Shown here: one piece after another, positions 17,574 to 25,663 of the stretch
How the letters are laid out: each line of letters opens with the position of its first letter
Position numbering within the stretch: position 1 is the stretch's first letter
NCBI GenBank assembly: GCA_964628905.1
Contig: CAZVNS010000014.1
Span: 1 to 44,542, forward strand
DNA from: JAJPXC01 sp964628905
GTDB taxonomy: Bacteria; Bacteroidota; Bacteroidia; Bacteroidales; Muribaculaceae
Direction: 5' to 3'
DNA: 44,542 bases
Notes under the pieces: model-generated
Databases searched by the model: none
What the model was told of the DNA's origin: nothing
What the model saw: the letters and a program-made list of their open reading frames with translations, nothing else
Translations under genes and position numbers: made by a program

Positions 17574-18979
17574 TATTCGGGTTGGTATTCGTATGCTCCG
17601 ATTGTGGGCGGGTTGGTGCGCTGGCGGCCAAGGCGGTCGCTGGCGGCTGCGGGAAGCATCAGCGATGGATCGCCGGCGCCGATTGCGGGCGACTCCGGAC
17701 GGACGCGGTAGTCGAATATGTAATCCTCGCGCACGGTGTAGTATAGCGGGTCGGTGTCCCACAGACAGTTGATGAAGTTGTCATCGTTGGACCCGGTCGA
17801 CTTGAGTATGCAGCTGCGCAGGGTCACGCCGGTGCCGGTGAGGTCGCCGTGCGATAGGTCGGTGCCGTTGCCATATATTATTGTGTTGGTGATATCGGCC
17901 TGCAGGTAGGGTAGACCCGAATGGTCGTCATCGTCGGCGTTGACGTGGGCCAGTTGCAGCGCCGGGCCGCCGAGGGCTGTGAAGAGGTAGTAGTTGGCCA
18001 GTGTGGTCTGGTTGACGCGCAGTTGGCCGCCGCGCATGTAGAGCAGTCCTTGCGAGGCGTCGGTGATCTCGCTGCCGATGATCTCGACTGCTGAGTGGGC
18101 TGCCTGGAATGTGTAGCCCGACGAGTTGCGTATCTGCGAATTGAGGATGCGCAGCGCGGGGCGGTCGAGGGTTGAGGTGATGGAGTCGACGGCCACGCCA
18201 TAGCTTGAGTTGCGGAGCGACACCTGCTCCAGCAGGTTGTCGTGCGATGAGGGGCCGAAGTATACGCCACCCCATTGCCCCGACATCAGCTCGAAGGGTA
18301 TCGAGGCCGCTACGTTGCCGGTGCGGTCGCCTATCATGTTGATAGGCTTATCGGTGGTGCCGCGGGCCTGAAGTGAGCCGTAGACCAGCAGTTCAGCGCC
18401 ATCGTGGAAGTAGAGCGTGGCTCCGGGGTCGACGGTCATTGTCACGCCGGGGAGCACCACCAACGAGTCGCGGATCTGGTAGGGACGGTCGGCGGTGAAC
18501 CTCATGGGCTGGTCGAGCACCACACCATCCATGCGCTCCACGTCGATGCCATCGGCGCTGAGCACCACCGAGCGGGTTACGCCCAGGGTGGTGAAGTCGA
18601 GATGGTCGACTACGTTGACCAGGCCGAGCTTGCCGGTGGCGGGGGCGGTGCACTCCACGAACACATAGATTGAGTCGTTGGGGCGTATCTCCACGTTGTG
18701 GAACTCGCGACCCGACATGCCATCGACGTTGACGCGGAATATCCCTTGCTGCGGGTCGCGCAGGGCTATCGAGCCGATGTTGATGATCTTATCGGCGTGG
18801 TTGTACACCACAAAGCGGTGAGTGGTAGAGCCTTGGTCGGTGAACACCATGCCCATGTCAAGGGTGTCGACCGAGAATGTGGGCTGGTCGGCGGTGGACG
18901 ACGAAACTCCATCCTCGATGCACGAGGTGGCGAGTGTGAATATCGTTGCGAATAGGAATAATAGTCTGGGTAATTTCAT
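17573..18979 (-). CDS. Exported lipoprotein with a right-handed beta-helix
   Basis: The 468-residue protein has a lipoprotein signal (LFLFATIFTLATSC followed by IEDG), an N-terminal beta-sandwich-like region with FSVDTLDMGMVFTDQGST, where DMGMVF resembles the start of Bacteroidota DUF1573/MSP-like domains, and a long parallel beta-helix region (about 170-420) with repeated short strands such as GATLYFHDGAELLVYGSL and ALRILNSQIRNSSGYTF. The C-terminus (PAIGAGDP, GRQRTNPPTIGAYEY) is the signature end of Bacteroidales beta-helix proteins related to polysaccharide-binding or cleaving families. No catalytic residues can be assigned. It overlaps rnz by one base, though a functional link is not obvious. 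The start at 18979 was chosen over 19003 for the signal peptide. Confidence 0.65.
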   Translation of the reverse strand: MKLPRLLFLFATIFTLATSCIEDGVSSSTADQPTFSVDTLDMGMVFTDQGSTTHRFVVYNHADKIINIGSIALRDPQQGIFRVNVDGMSGREFHNVEIRPNDSIYVFVECTAPATGKLGLVNVVDHLDFTTLGVTRSVVLSADGIDVERMDGVVLDQPMRFTADRPYQIRDSLVVLPGVTMTVDPGATLYFHDGAELLVYGSLQARGTTDKPINMIGDRTGNVAASIPFELMSGQWGGVYFGPSSHDNLLEQVSLRNSSYGVAVDSITSTLDRPALRILNSQIRNSSGYTFQAAHSAVEIIGSEITDASQGLLYMRGGQLRVNQTTLANYYLFTALGGPALQLAHVNADDDDHSGLPYLQADITNTIIYGNGTDLSHGDLTGTGVTLRSCILKSTGSNDDNFINCLWDTDPLYYTVREDYIFDYRVRPESPAIGAGDPSLMLPAAASDRLGRQRTNPPTIGAYEYQPE

Positions 18980-19019
18980 AGCTATATTATAACGTGAAAT
19001 CACCGTGTTTATTGTGGGT

Positions 19020-19130
19020 GAGGGGACCCCGCCGCGCAGTGCCGGGGCACGGTAGGCTTGCGACGCCTGGCATCACAGCCCGGAAGGCGTGAAGTTTCCC
19101 GTGCCCGGCGACTTTGTCGTCGTGGTCCAA
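19020..19130. other. Structured gene-free element (nested hairpins)
   Basis: GCCGGGGCACGG (19041-19052) pairs with CCGTGCCCGGC (19099-19109) with one bulged G. Inside it ACGCCT (19063-19068) pairs with AGGCGT (19085-19090), and a CGAC/GTCG hairpin follows at 19109-19119. GGGGACCCC lies on the other side at 19022-19030. On the - strand it is the leader of the beta-helix lipoprotein gene. No reading frame was supported. Confidence 0.4.
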
Positions 19131-19139
19131 GAAACAGGA

Positions 19140-19167
19140 CAGGGGAGCGACTGCGGTCGCTCCCCTG
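19140..19167. other. GC-rich hairpin
   Basis: CAGGGGAGCGAC (19140-19151) and its exact reverse complement (19156-19167) flank TGCG. There is no T-run in either direction, so it may protect RNA ends or back up the terminator next to it. Confidence 0.5.
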
Positions 19168-19173
19168 CCGATA

Positions 19174-19214
19174 TAAGGCCCCATCTCATAAAATTTTTAT
19201 GAGATGGGGCCTTA
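19174..19214 (-). terminator. Terminator of fructose-bisphosphate aldolase
   Basis: A perfect 20-bp inverted repeat (19174-19193 with 19195-19214) whose tip is A/T only, with a GGCCCC core, lies 19 bp past the stop of the - strand gene. Confidence 0.8.
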
Positions 19215-19232
19215 GTGGGTCAGAGCTGTCGA

Positions 19233-20231
19233 TTATTCTGCTTTGCCGGCTGAACCGAGCACCTCTACGATTTTGTGCTTGTAGAGTTTCTCCATGTTGT
19301 CGCGAGCCGGGCCGAGGTATTTGCGGGGGTCGAACTCTGCGGGCTTCTCGGCGAAGACCTTGCGGATGGCGGCGGTCATAGCCAGACGGCTGTCAGAGTC
19401 GATGTTGATTTTGCAGACGGCGCTCTTGGCGGCCTTGCGGAGCTGCTCTTCGGGGATACCGATGGCGTCGGGGAGCTTGCCACCATATTTGTTGATGGTG
19501 TCAACTTCTTCCTGGGGCACTGATGATGAGCCGTGGAGCACGATGGGGAAGCCGGGGAGTTTCTCCATCACAGCGTCGAGCACGTCGAATGCCAATGGCG
19601 GGGGAACGAGGCGGCCCTCAGCGTTGCGGGTGCACTGCTCGGGGGTGAACTTGTAAGCGCCGTGGCTGGTGCCGATAGCGATAGCGAGAGAGTCGCAGCC
19701 GGTGCGGGTAGCGAAGTCGATTACCTCCTCGGGGTCGGTGTAGGTGTGGTGGTCAGATGACACCTCATCCTCAACGCCGGCGAGCACGCCGAGCTCACCC
19801 TCGACTGTTACGTCGTACTGGTGGGCGTAGTCAACTACCTTCTTGGTGAGGGCCACGTTCTCCTCGTAGGGGAGGTGTGAACCGTCGATCATCACTGATG
19901 AGAAGCCGTTGTCGATACAAGATTTGCAAAGGTCGAAGCTGTCGCCATGGTCGAGGTGAAGCACGATCTGGGGATGCTCCCAGCCGAGCTCTTTGGCGTA
20001 GGCTACAGCGCCCTGGGCCATGTAGCGGAGCAGGGTGGGGTTGGCGTAGTTGCGAGCGCCCTTCGACACCTGAAGGATCACGGGTGACTTCTCCTCAGCG
20101 GCGGCCTTGATGATGGCCTGGAGCTGCTCCATGTTGTTGAAGTTGAATGCGGGCACTGCGTAGCCCCCTTTGATGGCCTTGGCGAACATCTCGCGGGTGT
20201 TGACCAAGCCTAACTCTTTATAAATTACCAT
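19233..20231 (-). CDS. fba: Class II fructose-1,6-bisphosphate aldolase
   Basis: This zinc-dependent glycolytic and gluconeogenic enzyme cleaves fructose 1,6-bisphosphate to dihydroxyacetone phosphate and glyceraldehyde 3-phosphate. The 332-residue protein shows VPAFNFNNMEQLQAI, QVSKGARNY, LHLDHGDSFDLC with the zinc His and catalytic Asp, SVMIDGSHLPYEENV, VEGELGVLAGVED, AIAIGTSHGAYKF with a zinc His, and IVLHGSSSVP. Length and motifs fit the class II type found throughout Bacteroidales. It stands alone with its own -7 box (20293-20300) and a perfect terminator, as expected for a highly expressed housekeeping gene. Confidence 0.95.
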   Translation of the reverse strand: MVIYKELGLVNTREMFAKAIKGGYAVPAFNFNNMEQLQAIIKAAAEEKSPVILQVSKGARNYANPTLLRYMAQGAVAYAKELGWEHPQIVLHLDHGDSFDLCKSCIDNGFSSVMIDGSHLPYEENVALTKKVVDYAHQYDVTVEGELGVLAGVEDEVSSDHHTYTDPEEVIDFATRTGCDSLAIAIGTSHGAYKFTPEQCTRNAEGRLVPPPLAFDVLDAVMEKLPGFPIVLHGSSSVPQEEVDTINKYGGKLPDAIGIPEEQLRKAAKSAVCKINIDSDSRLAMTAAIRKVFAEKPAEFDPRKYLGPARDNMEKLYKHKIVEVLGSAGKAE

Positions 20232-20292
20232 TGTGGGTTATGAGTTTATTTGGTTAATGATGTTTTTAAGTGAATACGTTGTTACTTCACCG

Positions 20293-20300
20293 CAAAGTTA
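20293..20300 (-). promoter_or_regulatory. -7 box of fba
   Basis: Read on the - strand this is TAACTTTG, matching TAnnTTTG, 61 bp before the fba ATG. A -33 box is not clear. Confidence 0.55.
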
Positions 20301-20377
20301 CAACAATTATCGGTAAAAAAACTACCTTAAGCTAAAGTTATTTAACTGACGGTAGTAAACATTAGTGGTGTTGAGGG

Positions 20378-23300
20378 TTAGCGGATGGTGATTTTGCTTA
20401 CTTTCCGGCCCTGGACTTTGATGTAGACTCCGGTGCCGGGGTTGGCCACGCGGATGCCCTGCAGGTTGTAGTAGACGGGCTCGGCGTCGTCGGCTGTCTC
20501 ATCGGCTACGTCAACCGAGGTGGTGCCACCGGCTGCAAAGCTGTAGGTTTTGGTCGTGGTGACAGGCTCGCCACTGTATAGGCCAACCTTGTCGTTGGGA
20601 GTGGCGGTGGCTGTAACATGGTTGTTCTCAGCGATCAGGGGCACGCGGATGTAGCCGGGAGCGGTGGGGAAGTCGAGCACCTGGTTTATGTAGAAGTCGT
20701 CAGGTGTCTGGCCATCGTGGTCGGCCTCATCCCAGCTCCAGCCCTCATATTTGGAGTTGATCACATACCACTGGCGGTTGGTGGTGTTCTCAAGCTCGAT
20801 GCTCACGTCAAGGAGCACTGGTGCGTCGTCGATGTCGAGGGTCTCATTCTGGCCGGGGATGGTGCCGGCTGCACGGCGGGGGGCGTTGGCAGCGCCGGGG
20901 TTCTGATAGCGCATGGTGGCTGTGGGCATGTAGCCCCAGGCGGCGTTGAAGTCGTTGTCGTCCACGTCGCCGAAGCGTATGGTCAGGTAGGCGTTGTCGG
21001 CGCCCTCGGTAGCACTGGGTACCTTGCCGTTGACGAGCCAATCGTCATCATCCTCGCGGAATACCAGGTGAGTCTCCTTCAGAGGCTTGTAGATCGATAC
21101 TGAGTTGTTGTCGAGGTTGAGCACGATGTTGTATGTGCCGGCTTCTACCTTCCACGACTGGGCTGACGATGCGTTGACACCCTTGGCGTATTTCTGCACA
21201 AAGGCGGGCTTCATTAGCTCTAAGGGGCGGTTGGAGTATGTGGAGCCGTAGCGGTCGGCGTCGTTTACGGTAGTGTCCCAGTCAGTTGAAGAGCTGTAGT
21301 TGGTGATGAAGCTGAAGTAGCCGTAGCCGTTGTCAGCATTATCGATGGTGAATTCGGTCCAGGTGTAAGTACGGTCATCTTTCGAGGTGTACTTAGTGGG
21401 CGATGTGATGTTCCACCATTTGTCGCTACTGCCGCCGTAGTTGCCTACGATGTAGACGTTGGTGGGAGTAGAGGTTGACTGGTCACCAGTCTGGGTATAT
21501 ACGTGGTTATTGACAACGGTGAAGTCGCCTGTCTGGGTTGCGTTGCCATCGCCAGCGTTGAAGAGGCAGCCAGTTGTGTTTTCGGGGAGGGTGTAAACCC
21601 AGATGTTGCCCTCGTACTTGGTCATGCTAACGCCGGGCCAGCTGGGTGATGATGCTCCCCCCCAATAGTATATGTAAGGGGTTGACCAATTTGACTCGGA
21701 GTTGTCGTAATATACTTTCAGTGTTTCAGGTTCAGGATCGGGTGTGGGATCGGGAGTGGGGTCGGGGTCGACGGTGACATCGCCGGTGCGGGTGAGCTTG
21801 ACGGTCATGTAGTCGAAGTCGGCCTCGATGTCATAGACACCCGGCTCTACCATCCATGAGGACGCTGCTGCGGCGTTCCATCCGGCGAAGTATTGCTTCA
21901 TGTAGTAGGTGGCGTCGGCTGTGATGGCCTCATCCTTGTTGGGGGCGCCGAAGCGGTCAGAGCTGTTGACATCGTCCCAGGAGCTTTTGCTCAAGGTGGT
22001 GAAGGTGAAGTAGGCTTTGCCGTCGTCGGCGGCTGTCAGCTCAACGTCTGTGGCGGTGAACTTGTGGCTCGACTTGGTGAAGCGTATGCCTTTGTTGGTA
22101 ACCCAGTGCGCATCCTTGAGTGTGCCCACCACGTAGAGTCCGGAGGGCACGTTGAGGTTGCCCGACTCGCCGGTAGCAGCCTCGCCGCCGTTGGTCTTCA
22201 CCCAGATGCAGTAGTCCTTGCCTGAGCAATACTCTGTGCCGTAGCCTAACGATGCGTCGGGGCTGACCATCTCTGAGCCGATTTTCACCACCAGTCTTCC
22301 CTTAGAGCCGATCACCTCGGCCATGTAGCAGGATTGGTTGGTGCGGAGCACGGTCACCTTCGAAGTGTTGCTCACGCCGGCTGCCTTGCGGGCCTCGATC
22401 ATCTTCATAATCTGCTCTTTGTAGGCGGTCCAGTGGTTGATGAACACGCAGGGGGTGCCGGGTGAGCATATCATGAATGCGTTGGCGGCGGGGATGTGCT
22501 CGGTATCCTTGAAGTTGTTGCCCTCGTTGAACTCATCGCGATATGAGTCGTGGTTGTCGATGAATGTCACAGCATACTGAGCGTAGCCGTAATGGATCAT
22601 TCCGGCGGGCTGGGGTGTGGTGCCGTTGGCGTTCCAGACGAGCTTGGTCATGTCGTCGTCGCCGTCGAAAGCTGCCATCAGGGCGTATTTGAAGGGGAAG
22701 TCGAATGCTGCCGACTCGCGGCCTGTGGCCTCAATCCACTGCTGCACACGGTCGTAGCTTGAGTCCCAGAACTCACCCACGGAGAATGTGGGCTGCTCGG
22801 GGTGTGTGGCGCGCATATAGTGGTTGAAGTCGGTGATGCGGCGGGCGTCGAAGCCGCGCATGTAGTCGTAGCGGCGGCCTACGTAGCCGTACTTCTCATA
22901 GAGGCAGCGCATGTAGTTGCGCGAGCTCTCCTGCACGTTGGCTCCCTGGTGGTCGAGGTCGCGGCAGTAGGTGCAGGGTAGGGTGGCCTCGCCGGGCCAG
23001 CAACCCTCATCTGCGTTGGCAGTGGTGGAAAGGTCGGGGTACTGGGTGAACAGCTCATCGTCGCAAACTATGTCGTTGATGCCCATCGACCATGTGCGGC
23101 CATCCCACTCCTCGGAGGGGTAGCTGTACCATCCTTCCTCGCCTTCGCCGATGGTGCTGCGGTGGTTGACGATCACGTCGGCGATGAAGCCGGTGCCGCG
23201 GTCTTTGTAAGTCTTGATCATTTCGAGCAGCTCATCCTCGGTGCCCATCTTGGTGTTGTGGTTGGTGAACCAATACACCGGCAGATAGCCTAACGTTGAG

Positions 23301-23539
23301 TTGCCCTTGCCTGAGTTAGGCACCCAGATCAGGTCGAAGTAGGGGGCGAACTCGTCAACGCGGTTGGTCATATCCTTCCAGCGGATGTCGAGCTGCTCGG
23401 CGGGTGTCTCATCCTCTTCCCAGTGGAAGCTTTGCAGCATCACGCCTTCGTAGCCCGCAGGCCAGCCCACAGCGTTGGCTGTGAGAGCGGCAGAGGTCAG
23501 CATGGCGGCGACTGCCGTTGATTTCAGAATTGTTGTCAT
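20378..23539 (-). CDS. Secreted multidomain alpha-amylase (GH13) with starch-binding modules
   Basis: The 1053-residue protein has a signal peptide ending near residue 23 and a GH13 catalytic domain to about 450 with region I DVIVNH (121-126), the nucleophile Asp225 in GRRYDYMRGF, the acid/base Glu256 in FSVGEFWD and Asp331 in FIDNHD. After it come a beta-module (467-584), a Pro/Asp linker (590-605), a CBM26-like starch-binding module (about 607-685, VYYDNSESNWSTPYIYYW), and a second copy of the first module (694-817, similar in order and ending VEAGTYNIVLNLDNNSVSIY). A further beta region and a C-terminal YYNLQGIRV...GVYIKVQGRKV tail typical of exported Bacteroidales enzymes close the protein. 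No susC/susD or regulator genes are adjacent. It probably releases malto-oligosaccharides outside the cell or at its surface. Confidence 0.88.
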   Translation of the reverse strand: MTTILKSTAVAAMLTSAALTANAVGWPAGYEGVMLQSFHWEEDETPAEQLDIRWKDMTNRVDEFAPYFDLIWVPNSGKGNSTLGYLPVYWFTNHNTKMGTEDELLEMIKTYKDRGTGFIADVIVNHRSTIGEGEEGWYSYPSEEWDGRTWSMGINDIVCDDELFTQYPDLSTTANADEGCWPGEATLPCTYCRDLDHQGANVQESSRNYMRCLYEKYGYVGRRYDYMRGFDARRITDFNHYMRATHPEQPTFSVGEFWDSSYDRVQQWIEATGRESAAFDFPFKYALMAAFDGDDDMTKLVWNANGTTPQPAGMIHYGYAQYAVTFIDNHDSYRDEFNEGNNFKDTEHIPAANAFMICSPGTPCVFINHWTAYKEQIMKMIEARKAAGVSNTSKVTVLRTNQSCYMAEVIGSKGRLVVKIGSEMVSPDASLGYGTEYCSGKDYCIWVKTNGGEAATGESGNLNVPSGLYVVGTLKDAHWVTNKGIRFTKSSHKFTATDVELTAADDGKAYFTFTTLSKSSWDDVNSSDRFGAPNKDEAITADATYYMKQYFAGWNAAAASSWMVEPGVYDIEADFDYMTVKLTRTGDVTVDPDPTPDPTPDPEPETLKVYYDNSESNWSTPYIYYWGGASSPSWPGVSMTKYEGNIWVYTLPENTTGCLFNAGDGNATQTGDFTVVNNHVYTQTGDQSTSTPTNVYIVGNYGGSSDKWWNITSPTKYTSKDDRTYTWTEFTIDNADNGYGYFSFITNYSSSTDWDTTVNDADRYGSTYSNRPLELMKPAFVQKYAKGVNASSAQSWKVEAGTYNIVLNLDNNSVSIYKPLKETHLVFREDDDDWLVNGKVPSATEGADNAYLTIRFGDVDDNDFNAAWGYMPTATMRYQNPGAANAPRRAAGTIPGQNETLDIDDAPVLLDVSIELENTTNRQWYVINSKYEGWSWDEADHDGQTPDDFYINQVLDFPTAPGYIRVPLIAENNHVTATATPNDKVGLYSGEPVTTTKTYSFAAGGTTSVDVADETADDAEPVYYNLQGIRVANPGTGVYIKVQGRKVSKITIR

Positions 23540-23606
23540 GATATAATTTCTACGATTGCACTTGTTAGTTCATTTTAGGGTGACCTGTATCTCTTTAATA
23601 TCCGAG

Positions 23607-23614
23607 CAAAATTA
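23607..23614 (-). promoter_or_regulatory. -7 box of the alpha-amylase gene
   Basis: On the - strand this is TAATTTTG, matching TAnnTTTG, 68 bp before the ATG. No good -33 box was seen. It lies back to back with the typA promoter. Confidence 0.45.
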
Positions 23615-23642
23615 CAAAAATCGCACGAAATTTAGCAGACTA

Positions 23643-23674
23643 TTTGTATAAAATTATTGTGCGCGCTAACTTTG
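23643..23674 (+). promoter_or_regulatory. Promoter of typA
   Basis: TTTG at 23643-23646 and TAACTTTG at 23667-23674 are separated by 20 bp; the ATG is at 23701. Confidence 0.75.
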
Positions 23675-23700
23675 CACCCTGAAAATCCGATAGAGGCAAT

Positions 23701-25497
23701 ATGCAGAAGATACGTAACATCGCCATCATAGCCCATGTCGACCATGGTAAGACTACGGTGGTGGACAAGATGCTGATGGCCGGCCACCTTTTCCGCGACA
23801 ACCAACAGGCCGGCGAACTCATACTCGACAACAACGACCTGGAGCGCGAACGTGGTATCACAATCCTCTCCAAAAATGTGTCAATCGATTACAAAGGGTA
23901 TAAAATCAATATAATCGACACTCCCGGACACGCCGACTTCGGCGGTGAGGTGGAGCGCGTGCTCAACATGGCCGACGGCTGCCTGCTGCTGGTAGACGCC
24001 TTCGAGGGCCCGATGCCGCAGACCCGCTTCGTGCTCCAAAAGGCCATCCAACTGGGCTTGAAGCCGGTGGTTGTTATTAATAAGGTGGACAAGCCAAACT
24101 GTCGCCCCGACGAGGTGCAGGAGGCGGTGTTCGACTTGATGTTCAGCCTCGACGCCACCGAGGATCAGCTCGACTTCCCCACCATATACGGTTCGGCCAA
24201 GCAGGGCTGGATGAGCACCGACTGGCAACAGCCCACCGACAATATTCTCCCCCTGCTCGACGCCATCATCGAGTATGTCCCTGAGCCTAAGGTGTATGAG
24301 GGCGACCCACAGATGCTCATCACATCGCTCGACTACTCCAACTATGTAGGCCGTATCGCCATCGGCCGCGTGCACCGCGGGGTGATCCGCGAGGGTATGG
24401 ACATCGGCCTGTGCAAGCGCGACGGCTCGGTGGTGAAGCAGCGCGTCAAGGAGCTACACACCTTCGAGGGTATGGGGCGCAAACGCGTCAGCGAGGTGGC
24501 CAGCGGCGACATCTGCGCAATCGTGGGCCTCGACGACTTCGAAATCGGCGACACCATCACCACCATCGACAATCCCGATCCACTCCCGCGCATAGCCATC
24601 GACGAACCTACGATGTCGATGACCTTCACCATCAACGACTCACCTTTCTTCGGCCGCGACGGCAAGTATGTGACCTCGCGCCATATCGGCGACCGCCTCA
24701 CCCGCGAACTTGACCGCAACCTCGCTCTCCGCGTCGAAAAGGCAGGCAAGGAGGATGTGTGGACCGTCTATGGCCGCGGTGTGCTCCATCTGTCAGTGCT
24801 CATCGAGACCATGCGCCGCGAGGGATACGAGCTTCAAGTAGGTCAGCCCCAGGTTATCATCAAGGAAATTGACGGCGTGAAATGCGAGCCGGTGGAGTTG
24901 CTCACCATCAACGTCACCGAGGAGTACGCCTCGAAGATGATCGACATGGTCACCCGCCGCAAGGGCGACCTCGTGTCGATGACGTCTCAGGGCGACCGCA
25001 CACACATGGAATTCCAGATACCCTCACGCGGCATAATCGGCCTGCGCAACAATGTGCTCACCGCATCGGCCGGCGAAGCCATCATAGCCCACCGCTTCCT
25101 CGAATATCAGCCCTGGAAGGGCGAGATTGAACGACGCACCAACGGTTCGCTCATAGCCATGGAGGGTGGCACGGCCTACGCCTACGCCATCGACAAACTC
25201 CAGGACCGCGGCCGCTTCTTCATCTTCCCCCAGGAGGAAGTCTACGCCGGTCAGGTAGTGGGTGAGAACGCCAAGGACAACGACATCGTGGTCAATGTCA
25301 CCAAGTCGAAGAAGCTCACCAACATGCGAGCTTCCGGCGCCGACGACAAAGCCCGCATCATCCCCCCCGTTGTATTCTCGCTCGAGGAAGCCTTGGAGTA
25401 CATCAAGGAGGACGAGTATGTCGAAGTGACCCCCAACCACCTCCGCTTGCGCAAGATCATCCTCGACGAGCTCGAGCGCAAGCGCGCCAACCGCTAA
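23701..25497 (+). CDS. typA: TypA/BipA ribosome-binding GTPase
   Basis: TypA is a translational GTPase of the EF-G family that acts on ribosomes, mainly in ribosome assembly and stress adaptation. The 598-residue protein shows G1 AHVDHGKTT, the switch I region with RERGITILSKNV, G3 DTPGHADFGGEVERVL, G4 NKVDK and G5 GSAKQGW, then the EF-G-like domains 2, 3 and 5 (IPSRGIIGLRNNVLTAS) and the TypA-specific C-terminal part with MRASGADDK and EALEYIKEDEYVEVTP. Length is typical. It has its own strong promoter, divergent from the amylase, and a palindromic repeat (25512-25550) 15 bp after its stop. Confidence 0.96.
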   Translation: MQKIRNIAIIAHVDHGKTTVVDKMLMAGHLFRDNQQAGELILDNNDLERERGITILSKNVSIDYKGYKINIIDTPGHADFGGEVERVLNMADGCLLLVDAFEGPMPQTRFVLQKAIQLGLKPVVVINKVDKPNCRPDEVQEAVFDLMFSLDATEDQLDFPTIYGSAKQGWMSTDWQQPTDNILPLLDAIIEYVPEPKVYEGDPQMLITSLDYSNYVGRIAIGRVHRGVIREGMDIGLCKRDGSVVKQRVKELHTFEGMGRKRVSEVASGDICAIVGLDDFEIGDTITTIDNPDPLPRIAIDEPTMSMTFTINDSPFFGRDGKYVTSRHIGDRLTRELDRNLALRVEKAGKEDVWTVYGRGVLHLSVLIETMRREGYELQVGQPQVIIKEIDGVKCEPVELLTINVTEEYASKMIDMVTRRKGDLVSMTSQGDRTHMEFQIPSRGIIGLRNNVLTASAGEAIIAHRFLEYQPWKGEIERRTNGSLIAMEGGTAYAYAIDKLQDRGRFFIFPQEEVYAGQVVGENAKDNDIVVNVTKSKKLTNMRASGADDKARIIPPVVFSLEEALEYIKEDEYVEVTPNHLRLRKIILDELERKRANR

Positions 25498-25511
25498 CCC
25501 ACCATAGCCTC

Positions 25512-25550
25512 CGCCCGCAAGTAGGGCCGCACCCCAGGTGCGTCCGCGAC
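25512..25550 (-). repeat. Dispersed intergenic palindromic repeat, copy B
   Basis: The reverse complement reads TCGCGGACGCACC then TGGGGTGCGGCCCTACTTG, nearly the same as the copy at 29830-29870. The inner arms GGCCGCAC and GTGCGTCC can pair (7 of 8). Confidence 0.72.
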
Positions 25551-25622
25551 CTCGTCATGCGCCCCAGGTCACAAGCGACAAGTTTCACAATCATTGACTG
25601 CGATACTTTCCCCCGTTGCGTT

Positions 25623-25654
25623 TTTGCGCGGATATCAGCAAATCGCTATCTTTG
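25623..25654 (+). promoter_or_regulatory. Promoter of the membrane transferase/PAP2 pair
   Basis: TTTG at 25623-25626 and TATCTTTG at 25647-25654 are 20 bp apart. The ATG at 25664 lies only 9 bp after the box, so the leader would be about five bases or less. Confidence 0.75.
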
Positions 25655-25663
25655 TGGCAAAAT

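Noticed and set aside
16659..17762. Longer N-terminal form of RNase Z
   Set aside because: The extra 63 residues are Arg/Pro-rich and lie wholly inside the upstream lipoprotein gene; the conserved domain starts at 17573.
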